Origin: Cognatundibacterium squillarum
GTDB taxonomy: Bacteria; Pseudomonadota; Gammaproteobacteria; Burkholderiales; Burkholderiaceae_D
Assembly: GCF_014652435.1 (NCBI RefSeq)
Contig: NZ_BMYU01000003.1
Location: forward strand, 248,001-312,000
Length of the DNA stretch: 64,000 nucleotides
Direction: 5' to 3'
A program made the translations under genes and the position numbers. Below, piece by piece: positions 44,390 through 53,605 of the stretch. Each line of letters starts with the position of its first letter. The first letter of the stretch is position 1. The notes below the pieces were generated by a model that was not told the origin of the DNA, did no database searches, and was given only the letters and a program-made list of their open reading frames with translations.

Positions 44390-45927
44390 GCTGTGACTTT
44401 CGCTTCCGGCAGTACCGGTGCCGGAAGCGCCGGTCTGGCGCGTTCAAACGCCGCGCCCAGTTGCAGTAAGCGGTGTTCTGTCCACGCACCGGCGAAGAAA
44501 GACAAGCCAACCGGCAAACCGCGCACCAGTCCCATTGGCACCGTCAGATGCGGATAACCGGCCACTGCCGCCGGTGTGCTGGCACTGCCTTCGATCACAT
44601 CGCCGTTCGCATAATCAATCGGCCATGCCGGACCCGTGGTTGGCGCAATCAGCGCATCGAGCTGATGCCGTTTCAGCAGCGCATCAATGCCCTGCTTACC
44701 GGCCAGACGTTTGGCACGCGCCAGTGCCTGACGATAAGCCGGATCACGTAAGCCCGCTGTCGCCTGCGCCTGCTCCATCAGATCCTGCGTAAAGTGCGGC
44801 ATCACTTTTGCTGCATTCTGCTGATTAAAGGCAATCACATCCGCCATCGTCCGCGGCTTCACGGCAGATGGTGTGGTCGCCAGATAGGCATTCAGACCGG
44901 CTTTAAAGTCGGTCAGCAATACTGGTAATTCATCTTTTTCGATGGCTTCCATATGCGGCATTTCCACTGCCACCAGCACTGCCCCCTGTGCCTTTAACAG
45001 ACTCAGGGTTTGTTCAAATAATGCTTTCGTATCGGTATCGTAACCCTGTGACAGATTGGTCACGATGCCGAGCCGTTTACCTTTCAGCGTGGCTTTATCC
45101 AGTCCTTTGGTGTAATCCGCACTGCGACGGCGGTCGGCCTGACGTGTCACCGGATCCTGCGGATCACTGCCTGCCATCGCGTTCAGCAATAAGGCATTGT
45201 CCAGCACCGTTAATGTCATCGGCCCCGCTGTATCCTGATTGTGGCTGATTGGCACAATACCGGTACGGCTGACCAGCCCTATGGTCGGCTTCAGACCGAC
45301 CAGCCCGTTCACTGAAGCCGGACACACCACGGAACCATCAGTTTCTGTACCAATGGCAGCCGGAATCATGCGGGCCGCCACCGCTGCGCCGGAACCGGAA
45401 CTGGAACCGCAGGCGCTGCGTGCGGGGTCATACGGATTACGCACCTGTGCACCGGCACTGCTCCAGCCACTGGTGGAGCGTGTGGAGCGCAGATTCGCCC
45501 ATTCGCTGAGATTGGTTTTACCGGCGATGATGGCACCGGCTTTACGCAAACGCGCCACTACCGGCGCATCCTGCTGTTTCAGATTTTCTGCCAGCGCCAG
45601 CGAACCGGCGGTGGTAATCGTGCCTTGCGCATCGATATTATCTTTAATCAGCAAAGGCAAACCGGCCAGCGGCAGACGGAAATTTTTCTGCTGATCCGCC
45701 AGCAGCGCGGCTTGTTTTGCCTGCGGGTCCAGACTGATCACCGCACCGGTTTGCGGATTCTTTTGCGCGATTTGCTGTGTGTACCATTGCAGCAATTGCT
45801 GTGCGCTGAGGCTGCCGTTACGCAATGCCTGTTGTTGTTCCGCCAGTGTGGATGGTGGTGTCTGTGCTGCGGCATGGCCTGCCGTGAAAGCCATCAGCAT
45901 CAGGCTGGCCAGTAAGCGGGTTTGCAT
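44383..45927 (-). CDS. Exported amidase-signature family hydrolase
   Basis: A 514-residue amidase of the Ser-cisSer-Lys family with a cleavable signal (LLASLMLMAFTAGHAAA), so it acts outside the cytoplasm. Catalytic residues: Lys95 (LPLLIKDNIDAQG), the cis-Ser in ACGSSSGSGAAVAA at ~175-177, and nucleophile Ser199 (GTETDGSVVCPAS). The ATG at 45927 is preceded by GGAGGAAGT. A longer frame to 45972 lacks a signal and a ribosome-binding site. It lies downstream of the SirB2 gene by 50 bases. The substrate (amide or peptide amide) is unknown. Confidence 0.95.
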   Translation of the reverse strand: MQTRLLASLMLMAFTAGHAAAQTPPSTLAEQQQALRNGSLSAQQLLQWYTQQIAQKNPQTGAVISLDPQAKQAALLADQQKNFRLPLAGLPLLIKDNIDAQGTITTAGSLALAENLKQQDAPVVARLRKAGAIIAGKTNLSEWANLRSTRSTSGWSSAGAQVRNPYDPARSACGSSSGSGAAVAARMIPAAIGTETDGSVVCPASVNGLVGLKPTIGLVSRTGIVPISHNQDTAGPMTLTVLDNALLLNAMAGSDPQDPVTRQADRRRSADYTKGLDKATLKGKRLGIVTNLSQGYDTDTKALFEQTLSLLKAQGAVLVAVEMPHMEAIEKDELPVLLTDFKAGLNAYLATTPSAVKPRTMADVIAFNQQNAAKVMPHFTQDLMEQAQATAGLRDPAYRQALARAKRLAGKQGIDALLKRHQLDALIAPTTGPAWPIDYANGDVIEGSASTPAAVAGYPHLTVPMGLVRGLPVGLSFFAGAWTEHRLLQLGAAFERARPALPAPVLPEAKVTAQ

Positions 45928-45977
45928 ACTTCCTCCGTTCAGAAAAATCAGCGAAGCCGGACCGACCGGCATTCAGA

Positions 45978-46367
45978 TCAGTGCAGAAACAGCCACGGCA
46001 TCGCAGAATGAAAATGCGCTGCCGCCAGAATATACAGATAACAAACAATCGCGGTGATACTGGCCAACAAGCGGCCTGCCACGGTTTTCGCACGGCGCAA
46101 TGCCATCGCACCGGCCACGATATAAATGATCAGCGCCAGCACTTTGGCTGTCAGCCAGTGTTGCTGCAGCGGATATAAACCGGATAAATATGCCAGCGTG
46201 AGCGCCGATGCCAGCAAGACCGTATCAATCAGATGTGGCAATACCCTGACCCAGCGACGGTTTAAACGTGCGGGCTGCGTCCAGCGCCACCATAAACGCA
46301 GAAAAAACAGCAGGCCGGTCAGCACGGCGCAGCTCATATGAAGATGTTTGACAGCGAGGTAAGACAT
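45978..46367 (-). CDS. SirB2 family integral membrane protein
   Basis: A 129-residue protein with four hydrophobic helices. Family features are YLAVKHLHMSCAVLTGLLFFLRLWW at the start (paired histidines near the membrane face), RVLPHLIDTVLLASALTLAY in the middle and the Lys-containing WLTAKVLALIIYIVAG. SirB2-type proteins are widespread in proteobacteria, with no settled biochemical role. The ATG follows GGGAGCTT. It is possibly the first gene of a transcript with the amidase and is divergent from the mutarotase gene. Confidence 0.88.
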   Translation of the reverse strand: MSYLAVKHLHMSCAVLTGLLFFLRLWWRWTQPARLNRRWVRVLPHLIDTVLLASALTLAYLSGLYPLQQHWLTAKVLALIIYIVAGAMALRRAKTVAGRLLASITAIVCYLYILAAAHFHSAMPWLFLH

Positions 46368-46544
46368 AAGCTCCCGTTTCAGAAATCAGACACGTCCGGA
46401 TCGGTTCAGATCAACAGCGCGCCTAGCATACTCTGAAACCTGCACGCTTGCTGCCGTGGTTTTGGGACTTGTGGCTTTGCTGTCATACAATAGCCGCTCA
46501 GAAAAATGCGTGACGATTTCAACACACAAAGGAAGCGGTTTTCT

Positions 46545-47378
46545 ATGGAAAAAATCACAGTACGCGCTGCCGACGGTGCCAGCGTACAAATGACAGCACA
46601 AGGTGCCCACGTCTGCTCGTGGATACCGGCCGGTGGTCAGGAACAATTGTTTCTGAGCAAAACCAGCGAATGGCGCGAAGGCGTTGCGATACGTGGCGGT
46701 GTGCCGGTGATTTTTCCGCAATTCGGCGGACTGGGAAACCTGCCAAAGCACGGCTTTGCCCGCACTGCACACTGGACACTGCAATCCTGCAGCAACGATG
46801 CGCAGGGTAAAGGCATTGCGGTATTTGTACTGCAGGACAACGAAGCAAGCCGTACTGTGTGGCCGCATGCATTTACGGCGCAGCTGCGCGTGACGGTGCA
46901 TGCAGATCAGCTGAACATTGCACTGGATATCCGCAATACCGGAACCGACACCTTCTCCTTTACCGCTGCGCTGCATACCTATTTTGCGGTACAGGATATC
47001 GCTGCCGCCCGTCTGCACGGCTTACAGCATTGCCAGTACCGTGACAGCATGAACGGCGGCCAGTTATGCACAGAAACTGCTGACAGCCTGCACATCACGG
47101 CAGAAACCGACAGGATTTACCTGAATACCCCTTCTGAATTACGTCTGCAGCAGCCGCAGCAAGTGATGCAAATCAGATCCGAAGGCTTTGCCGATACCGT
47201 TGTATGGAACCCGGGAGCCACCGGCGCTGTCAAACTCAGCGATCTGGAGCCGGAAGGCCATCAGCGGATGTTATGTGTGGAAGCAGCAGCCATCGGTCAG
47301 CCGGTTATTCTGGCAGCCGGACAAAGCTGGTGCGGACAGCAGCAACTGCGGGTATTACCGGCTGCAGACCAGAACTGA
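46545..47378 (+). CDS. D-hexose-6-phosphate mutarotase / aldose 1-epimerase family (YeaD-like)
   Basis: A cytoplasmic enzyme interconverting anomers of glucose-6-phosphate-type sugars, 277 residues. The beta-sandwich signature includes AQGAHVCSWIPAGGQEQLFLS, IRGGVPVIFPQFGG, NLPKHGFARTAHWTL (catalytic-site His and Arg), ALHTYFAVQDI (second His) and DTVVWNPGA. The ATG at 46545 follows AAGGAAG at a slightly long distance; the upstream in-frame ATG at 46506 gives 13 extra residues unlike the family. A single-gene unit. Confidence 0.93.
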   Translation: MEKITVRAADGASVQMTAQGAHVCSWIPAGGQEQLFLSKTSEWREGVAIRGGVPVIFPQFGGLGNLPKHGFARTAHWTLQSCSNDAQGKGIAVFVLQDNEASRTVWPHAFTAQLRVTVHADQLNIALDIRNTGTDTFSFTAALHTYFAVQDIAAARLHGLQHCQYRDSMNGGQLCTETADSLHITAETDRIYLNTPSELRLQQPQQVMQIRSEGFADTVVWNPGATGAVKLSDLEPEGHQRMLCVEAAAIGQPVILAAGQSWCGQQQLRVLPAADQN

Positions 47379-47481
47379 CCGTCGCTGCAGGTGTAACAGG
47401 GACGACGGAACGATCCATTCCGATAATAAAGAAAGCGCAGACCACAAATCTGCCAGTCACAGACCAATACCAAGGACGAGT

Positions 47482-50235
47482 ATGAAATTTTCGAATCTTT
47501 CTCTGAGCCCGGTGCTGCGCGCCATGGTGCTCGGCGGCGCCATTTTGTTCACCACCCCGTACAGCCTGGCAGAAAACCTGCCGAAAGGCGTGACGCAGGT
47601 CACCACCGTGGAAGGCATTACCGAATACCGTCTGGCTAACGGCCTGCGTGTGTTGCTGATGCCGGATGACAGCAAACCGACGGTGACCGTGAACATGACG
47701 TATCTGGTTGGCTCGCGCCACGAAAATTACGGCGAAACCGGGATGGCGCACTTGCTGGAACACTTACTGTTCAAAGGCACACCGAAGAACCAGCATATCG
47801 ACGATGATTTCAACAAACGCGGCATGCGTTCCAACGGCACCACCAATCTGGACCGCACCAATTACTTTGAACTGTTTCAGGCCAGCGATGACAATCTGAA
47901 ATGGGCGATTGAAATGGAAGCCGACCGCATGGTCAATTCCTACATCGCCAAGAAAGATCTGGACACCGAAATGACGGTGGTGCGTAATGAATACGAACGC
48001 GGCGAAAACTCGCCATTCGGCGTTCTGATGAAGCGCATGCAAAGCGTGGCTTACGACTGGCATAACTACGGCAATTCCACCATCGGTAACCGCAGCGATA
48101 TCGAAAACGTCAAAATCGAAAACCTGCAAGCGTTTTACCGCACTTACTACCAGCCGGACAATGCTGTGCTGCTGGTTGCCGGTAAATTCCAGACTGCCAA
48201 AGTGCTGAACTGGATTTCGGATGCCTTCAGCAAAATTCCTAAACCAACCCGCGTGTTGCCGAAACTGTGGACTGTAGAGCCAACCCAGGATGGCGAACGC
48301 AGTGTGATCGTGCGTCGTAAGGGAGATATTCAGATTGTGATGGTCGGCTATAAAGTGCCGTCCACACTGCATGAAGACCGCGATGCCATCGGCTTCGCCA
48401 ACAGTGTGCTGACCAGCACACCGCATGGCCGTCTGCATAAGCAACTGGTGGAAACCGGCAAAGTAGCGCAGATTTTCTCGACCTCGGTCGGCAATGTGGA
48501 TGGTGGTCTGAGCCTGATCGCCGCCGTTGTGAAAAAAGGCGAATCGGTGGAAGCAGCACGCGATGCACTGCTGGCCGGTATTGAAGATTTCAAATCTAAT
48601 CCGCCGACCAAAGAAGAAATCGACCGTATCAAACGCGATTCGCTGAACGGCTTTGAAAAAATGCTGAATAACCACGAGTCGATCGGCGTGGCGATGTCAG
48701 AATACATTTCCACCGGCGACTGGCGCACACTGTTCAAAGACCGTGACGACACTGAAAAAGTGACGGCAGAACAAGTTAATGCCGCCGTGAAAAAATACTA
48801 TGTGCGCGATAACCGCACCGTCGGTATGTTTATTCCGGAAGATAAACTGCAGCGTGCCGATATTCCGGCTGCACCGGCGATTGCCGATGTGATGAAAGAC
48901 TTCAAGCCAAAAGCCGCTGCACTGAGTGGCGAAGCGTTTGATCCGTCTCCGGCGAATATTGATAAGCGTACCGAAATCACGAACATCGGCCCGCTGAAAG
49001 TGGCGCTGCTGCCGAAGAAAAACCGTGGCGAAACCGTGAACGTGTCGATTAACCTGCACTGGGGTAATCAACAAAGCCTGCAGGGCAAATCCACTGTGGC
49101 ATCGATGACCGGCAGCCTGCTGACCACCGGCACCAGCAAATACAGCCGTGCGCAATTGTCGGATGAAATGTCGCGCCTGAAAATGAGCGGCGGCCTGTAT
49201 TCATTCCAGACCACCAAAGAAAACCTGAGCAAGGCGCTGGAACTGGTGTCGCATGTACTGCGTGAAGCAAACTTCCCAGAGAATGAATTCGAGCAAGCGA
49301 AAAAACGCGCGATTGTGAATCTGGAAGCGTCTGCGAATGAGCCATCCAGCATTGTCAGCCGCGCCATCAATCAGCATTTCAATCCGTATCCGAAAGGTGA
49401 TATCCGCGCCTTCCGCTCGCTGGAAGAATCGCTGGCCGATATCAAAGCTCTGACCGTGGAACAGGTACGTGAGTATCACAAAGCCTTCTACGGCGCGTCT
49501 GCCGGTCAGATCAGTGTGGTCGGTGATATGGATGTGGCAGCCACCAAAGCAGCGATTGCCAGCGCCTTCGGTAACTGGGAAAGCAAAGCACCGTACCAGC
49601 GTCTGGTCTCCAAACTGCCGGAAGTGCAAACCGTCCGCAAAACCTTCAACACACCGGATAAAGAAAACGGTGTGGTCTCCGGCTCCATGAGCTTTGCGAT
49701 GAATGAAGACCATCCTGACTACGCTGCACTGCGTGTCGCCAATTACATCTTCGGCGGCGCCGGTCTGAATTCGCGTCTGATGGAACGTATCCGCCAGAAA
49801 GACGGCTTGTCTTACGGCGGCGGTACTGGTGTCAGCGTGGATGAATATGAACCGGTGGCACGCTTCTCCTTGTCCGCAACCGCTGCGCCGCAAAATCTGG
49901 CCAAGCTGGAAGCCGCGATCAAGGAAGAGCTGCAAAAAGCACTGAAAGATGGTTTCACAGCGGAAGAACTGGCGAAAGCCAAATCCGGCATGCTGCAGCA
50001 ACGTGTTCAGGGTCGCACGACAGATGGCGCGCTGGCCGGTGGCTGGAACGGCAATCTGGAACTGGGCCGCACCTGGGCATGGTCGAAAGCCATGGATGAC
50101 AAGATTGCGGCGCTGACGCTGGAACAGGTCAACGCAGCCTTCCGTCGTTATATCCAGCCGGAACGTATCAGCTTCTTCATCGCCGGTGACGAAGCTAAAG
50201 CCGCAGCAGCAGCGACGGCAGCACCGGCAAAATAA
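47482..50235 (+). CDS. Exported full-length M16 family zinc peptidase (pitrilysin type)
   Basis: A 917-residue secreted or periplasmic peptidase consisting of two M16 halves in one chain, unlike the two-subunit pair at 7334-10068. The signal peptide region is LRAMVLGGAILFTTPYSLA. Zinc site: His90-Leu-Leu-Glu93-His94 (GMAHLLEHLLFKGT) with distal Glu170 (VVRNEYERGENSP). The second half retains the fold (YIFGGAGLNSRLMERIRQKDGLSYGGGT) without its own zinc motif. The ATG at 47482 follows AAGGACGAG. It is separated from the mutarotase gene by about 100 bases and ends before repeat copy C and a bidirectional terminator. Substrate presumably peptides. Confidence 0.96.
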   Translation: MKFSNLSLSPVLRAMVLGGAILFTTPYSLAENLPKGVTQVTTVEGITEYRLANGLRVLLMPDDSKPTVTVNMTYLVGSRHENYGETGMAHLLEHLLFKGTPKNQHIDDDFNKRGMRSNGTTNLDRTNYFELFQASDDNLKWAIEMEADRMVNSYIAKKDLDTEMTVVRNEYERGENSPFGVLMKRMQSVAYDWHNYGNSTIGNRSDIENVKIENLQAFYRTYYQPDNAVLLVAGKFQTAKVLNWISDAFSKIPKPTRVLPKLWTVEPTQDGERSVIVRRKGDIQIVMVGYKVPSTLHEDRDAIGFANSVLTSTPHGRLHKQLVETGKVAQIFSTSVGNVDGGLSLIAAVVKKGESVEAARDALLAGIEDFKSNPPTKEEIDRIKRDSLNGFEKMLNNHESIGVAMSEYISTGDWRTLFKDRDDTEKVTAEQVNAAVKKYYVRDNRTVGMFIPEDKLQRADIPAAPAIADVMKDFKPKAAALSGEAFDPSPANIDKRTEITNIGPLKVALLPKKNRGETVNVSINLHWGNQQSLQGKSTVASMTGSLLTTGTSKYSRAQLSDEMSRLKMSGGLYSFQTTKENLSKALELVSHVLREANFPENEFEQAKKRAIVNLEASANEPSSIVSRAINQHFNPYPKGDIRAFRSLEESLADIKALTVEQVREYHKAFYGASAGQISVVGDMDVAATKAAIASAFGNWESKAPYQRLVSKLPEVQTVRKTFNTPDKENGVVSGSMSFAMNEDHPDYAALRVANYIFGGAGLNSRLMERIRQKDGLSYGGGTGVSVDEYEPVARFSLSATAAPQNLAKLEAAIKEELQKALKDGFTAEELAKAKSGMLQQRVQGRTTDGALAGGWNGNLELGRTWAWSKAMDDKIAALTLEQVNAAFRRYIQPERISFFIAGDEAKAAAAATAAPAK

Positions 50236-50274
50236 GCCGGACGACGGATGCCGGCTGTGCAGAAATGCGCATCC

Positions 50275-50370
50275 GGCATTTCCTGAGGCCCGGACTTTCT
50301 GCCGACGACCGCCGGATCGCTGTGCTGAACACCGCATTTGGGGTGTTTTCGGAGGCTGGCAGGCAGTTGC
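50275..50370 (+). repeat. Dispersed intergenic repeat, copy C
   Basis: CCCGGACTTTCTGCCGACGA, then CCGCCGGATCGCTGTGCTGA and CACCGCATTTGGGGTGTTTT. It is nearly identical to the first part of copy A and lies between the M16 stop codon and its terminator. A GGATGC/GCATCC hairpin (50246-50275) sits just before it. Confidence 0.78.
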
Positions 50371-50375
50371 AGGAC

Positions 50376-50412
50376 ATAAAAAAACCGCGATGTCATTATC
50401 GCGGTTTTTTTA
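50376..50412. terminator. Bidirectional terminator between M16 gene and YcbK-like gene
   Basis: ACCGCGAT and ATCGCGGT form an 8 bp stem around GTCATT, with A-run before and T-run after, so it can work on both strands. Confidence 0.92.
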
Positions 50413-50454
50413 TTGCTGATGCCGGCAACGGCAGGATCAGCAGCAGCCTCAGAC

Positions 50455-51084
50455 TCAGCCTTTCCAGCTGCGCTGCAAACCGGTATCGGTATGAATCCAG
50501 CCACCGTTGGCGGTGGCGCGGTAGTAAAAGCCGACGCCGCCCTGACGGAAACTCTGAATCAGTTCGCCCAGCACTTCTTCATGCAGATTCGCAATCCGGA
50601 TATCTGCCGCCTTGCCATCCATATGCAGCGATTTCCGTGCCGCCGGTACACCCTGTTCAATCAGATGGCGGTTCGATTCCGGTGTACGGTAACCGGACAG
50701 AATTTCCAGCGGTTTGGTCATGCCGAAACGGGCGATATACGCTTGCGTCGCCCATAAGGTTTCCAGCAGTTTGGGATCAATCGGCGCGGATTTTTTGCCA
50801 TTCACATCGCGCAGGATATGACACAGTTCCTGATACGCACTGTCGATCACTTGGCCGTCTTTCCAGTACAGCAGCTTGCTGCGTTCACCGGATTGCGGAC
50901 GGATCAGATCCAGTGTGCGCGGCTTGACCCAGAAATCAATATCCAGCGCCTGAGAATCAAATAAATCCGGCGGCGGTGCAAGTTCACCGTTTTTGGGTTT
51001 GTCACCGGCAAACACGCGGGTTGTGAATAAACCGGCGGCGGTCAGTGTCAGCGTCTGACGAAGAATCTGGCGTCGTGATGGCAT
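50455..51084 (-). CDS. YcbK/MepK-like (DUF882) Tat-exported zinc peptidase domain protein
   Basis: A 209-residue protein with a twin-arginine-type signal (SRRQILRQTLTLTAAGLFTTRVFA). The catalytic domain of the M15/DUF882 kind shows Arg133 in LSGYRTPESN and putative zinc ligands His154 and Asp161 (SLHMDGKAADIR) and His198 (GWIHTDTG). The Escherichia coli homologue MepK cleaves peptidoglycan cross-links, so a murein endopeptidase role is likely. The ATG at 51084 is chosen because the signal starts there; the longer frame to 51291 has no ribosome-binding site. It is convergent with the M16 gene across a shared terminator. Confidence 0.9.
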   Translation of the reverse strand: MPSRRQILRQTLTLTAAGLFTTRVFAGDKPKNGELAPPPDLFDSQALDIDFWVKPRTLDLIRPQSGERSKLLYWKDGQVIDSAYQELCHILRDVNGKKSAPIDPKLLETLWATQAYIARFGMTKPLEILSGYRTPESNRHLIEQGVPAARKSLHMDGKAADIRIANLHEEVLGELIQSFRQGGVGFYYRATANGGWIHTDTGLQRSWKG

Positions 51085-51342
51085 AGCAATCTGAAAGTAA
51101 AACGAAATCCGTAAATGGCCGGTGTCAGCCTCAGCCTGTGCACCGGTCTGATGCAAAAAGTATACACGGACAATGCCACTGCTGCTGCGCGCTGGCAAGC
51201 GCGCAGCCCGTATTTTGCCGGTTTTTCTCTGTGCGGCAAGCTTATCGGCGCTATTTGCAGCTGAGTCTGCAGTTTTTGCAATCTGTCGCAAGCCTCTATG
51301 CCTGTGCAGCTTTTGTCCTTACACTGCAGGCATTAAATTATT

Positions 51343-52560
51343 ATGAAAAGAGTCATCATGTTCAGACCTGCCTCTCTCATCGCCGTCATGCTGGTTTCCC
51401 TGCTGACCGCCTGCGAAGTCAAAATCAATGGCGAAGAATTAAAGACCAGCGGCAAAACCGTCACCCAGCCCCTGCAAGCCACCGGTTTCACCAGCGTACG
51501 CAATGAAACCTTTTTTGATGTCCGCATCACGCAGGGTACGGAAACCAAAGTCGATATTACCGGTGATGAATTACTGGTACCGGAACTGGAAGTCAGCGTG
51601 GAAAACAATCAGTTACGTCTGCGTCTGAAAAAGAAAAATTACTCTTTCCACTGGAAACAGCGTCCGGGCACCATCAACGTGACGATGCCGGATATCCGCA
51701 GTCTGGTACAAGCCGGTTCCGGCGATATGGATCTGCGCAGCCTGAAAAATGACAAACTGGAAGTCCGTACCGAAGGTTCAGGCGATGTGCGCCTGAGCGG
51801 TGAAACTGCAGAACTGGTGCTGACCCATGACAGTAGCAGCGACGTCGATGCCGATACGCTGGCAGTCAAAAAACTGGTGCTGGACAACAATGGTTCCGGC
51901 GATATGAGTCTGGGTACGGTTTCAGCCTCGCTGGAAGTGCGCAACAGCGGCAGCGGCGATATCACAATCCGCGACGCGCGTGAAATTCCGGCACGTATCA
52001 CCATTAACGGTTCCGGCAAAGTGGAAGTGCGCGGCCCGCTGCGTACACTGGAATCCGAAACCAATGGCTCGGGTGATCTGCATCTGAACAATGTAAAACT
52101 GGACAGCGCACGGGTGCAAATGAACAGTTCCGGCGAAAGCTTTATCTCCGGCAATATCGCTCAGCTGCAACTGACAGTCAGCGGTTCCGGTGATTTCCGC
52201 ACTGAACAATCCGTGCTGCAGACTGCCAGTGTCACCATCAACGGTTCCGGCAATGTGCAGCTGGGTAATGTGCAAAGTAAGCTGAACGCCAACATGCATG
52301 GTTCCGGCGATTTCACCAGCGCTGCCGATACCAGCAGCGAACTGGATCTGACGCTAACCGGCCCCGGTAACGCCCATCTGCAAGGGCAGGCAAAAATTCT
52401 GAAGGCACAAATCAGCGGCAGCGGTGATCTGATCGCCAGCGACCTGCTGCTGAATACCGCGAATGTGCGCGTTACCGGCAGCAGTGAAGCGCGCGTCAAA
52501 GTCCGTCAGGCCAATGGTGACAGCCGCAATGTCACCGTGACCCGCGACGGCGCAGTCTGA
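51343..52560 (+). CDS. GSGD-repeat lipoprotein (DUF2807 / adhesin-head GIN-like)
   Basis: A predicted lipoprotein of 405 residues: signal ending in lipobox LLTAC with acyl-Cys at about residue 24. A region follows (residues ~40-120) typical of the DUF2807 family (LQATGFTSVRNETFFDVRITQGTE, INVTMPDIRSLVQAGSGDM). About fourteen tandem units of ~20 residues come next, each turning on xGSGD or a variant (AGSGDMDL, EGSGDVRL, NGSGDMSL, SGSGDITI and so on), which should form a right-handed beta-helix. No enzymatic residues are visible. An in-frame ATG at 51358 has a better upstream purine run and gives an equally good lipoprotein signal. It is transcribed alone. Confidence 0.88.
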   Translation: MKRVIMFRPASLIAVMLVSLLTACEVKINGEELKTSGKTVTQPLQATGFTSVRNETFFDVRITQGTETKVDITGDELLVPELEVSVENNQLRLRLKKKNYSFHWKQRPGTINVTMPDIRSLVQAGSGDMDLRSLKNDKLEVRTEGSGDVRLSGETAELVLTHDSSSDVDADTLAVKKLVLDNNGSGDMSLGTVSASLEVRNSGSGDITIRDAREIPARITINGSGKVEVRGPLRTLESETNGSGDLHLNNVKLDSARVQMNSSGESFISGNIAQLQLTVSGSGDFRTEQSVLQTASVTINGSGNVQLGNVQSKLNANMHGSGDFTSAADTSSELDLTLTGPGNAHLQGQAKILKAQISGSGDLIASDLLLNTANVRVTGSSEARVKVRQANGDSRNVTVTRDGAV

Positions 52561-52584
52561 TTTCTTTCCGTTCTGCCATACCAC

Positions 52585-52612
52585 GCGCAAATCCGGCCGG
52601 ATTTGCGCGTCC
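52585..52612 (+). repeat. Perfect 28-base palindrome after the GSGD lipoprotein gene
   Basis: ACGCGCAAATCCGG followed directly by CCGGATTTGCGCGT: a loopless 14 bp inverted repeat 24 bases after the stop codon. There is no T-run, so it is a poor intrinsic terminator; it may stabilise the 3' end of the mRNA. Confidence 0.65.
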
Positions 52613-52738
52613 TTCCTGCAACAAACCCCGCCACTGCTCCGCTTCCTGCGCCATTTGTGCTGATTTTCTTCTACACTGGAACTGATTCAGCGCCCATTAT
52701 CAGGACAAATCGTTGTCCGTATACAGCACAGTCAGCGC

Positions 52739-53605
52739 ATGCGGAAATTCAGGTCAGCACCCTGCAGCAATCCCGGTGACAGCACCCGCACAAAGTCTTT
52801 GTGTCGTGCTGTGCGGCTGGTATTACGTTCCGGTATTGCAGTGGCTACCGGCATCGCTGCTTTTTCTGCAGTGACCGGCTTGTACAGTGCGCCTGCCAGC
52901 GCAGGCAATCCGCCGGTGACGCTGCTGATCAGTGAAGAAGTCGATTTACAGGGCAGACCCTTACCCACCTCACCGGCCACGGCGCAGTTATTCCGTCGCC
53001 TCAGCGAAACCACCGGTCTGCAATTCCGCATTCAGCCGTATCCGTGGAAACGCGCGCTGGAACAGGCGTACGAAGGAGAAGGATTGCTGTTCGGCGCCTC
53101 ACCGACACCGGAGCGCGAGCGCAAGCTGCTGTTCTCTGATCCGGTCTACACCGAACGGGTTTCTATCATCACCCTGTGCGATAAAACCTTTCCGTTCCGC
53201 CAGATGCGCGATCTGAAAGGCAAAACACTGGGCGTGGTCAACGGTACCAGTTACGGCACAGAATTTGACCGGCTGAGTCACAGTCTGTTCCGGGTGGAAA
53301 ACGATACCAGCCGCTTGCCGGGCCGCCTGATGAAACTGACGCAGGGCCGCATGGACGGGCTGGTGATTTACACCTACAGTCAGGATCAGCAAACCATCGC
53401 GAAACAAATCAATCAGCAGTTTCTGCGCGCATTTCCGGCAGAGCCTGCGCAACCGCCACGGTTCTGCGTGTTACCGAATCCGGTGTCGTCCGTCAGCATT
53501 CATTTTGCGATTCGTTATGAATCGGATCACGGACTGATCCGTGACATCAATCAGGGTTTGAAAAAAATGCAGCAGCAGGGTGTGCTGCAACAAATTTATC
53601 CTTAA
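52739..53605 (+). CDS. Orphan periplasmic solute-binding protein (SBP_bac_3-like)
   Basis: A 288-residue exported binding protein. A basic N-terminus (MRKFRSAPCSNPGDSTRTKS) precedes a hydrophobic segment (LRSGIAVATGIAAFSAVTG) and the mature part starting near NPPVTLLISEEVDLQG. Fold markers: FRIQPYPWKRALEQAYEGEG, RERKLLFSDPVYTERVSI, DLKGKTLGVVNGTSYG and LMKLTQGRMDGLVIYTYSQ. There is no ABC partner nearby. The long N-terminus suggests a later start is possible, but no other ATG precedes the signal, and no clear ribosome-binding site is present. A GGACAA-ATCG-TTGTCC hairpin (52703-52718) lies in its leader. It overlaps the convergent gene by four bases. Confidence 0.82.
   Translation: MRKFRSAPCSNPGDSTRTKSLCRAVRLVLRSGIAVATGIAAFSAVTGLYSAPASAGNPPVTLLISEEVDLQGRPLPTSPATAQLFRRLSETTGLQFRIQPYPWKRALEQAYEGEGLLFGASPTPERERKLLFSDPVYTERVSIITLCDKTFPFRQMRDLKGKTLGVVNGTSYGTEFDRLSHSLFRVENDTSRLPGRLMKLTQGRMDGLVIYTYSQDQQTIAKQINQQFLRAFPAEPAQPPRFCVLPNPVSSVSIHFAIRYESDHGLIRDINQGLKKMQQQGVLQQIYP

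Noticed and set aside
51343-52560. GSGD repeats as a CRISPR-like or DNA-level repeat
   Set aside because: The periodicity is at the protein level; the underlying DNA units vary in length and sequence and show no conserved direct repeat with unique spacers.
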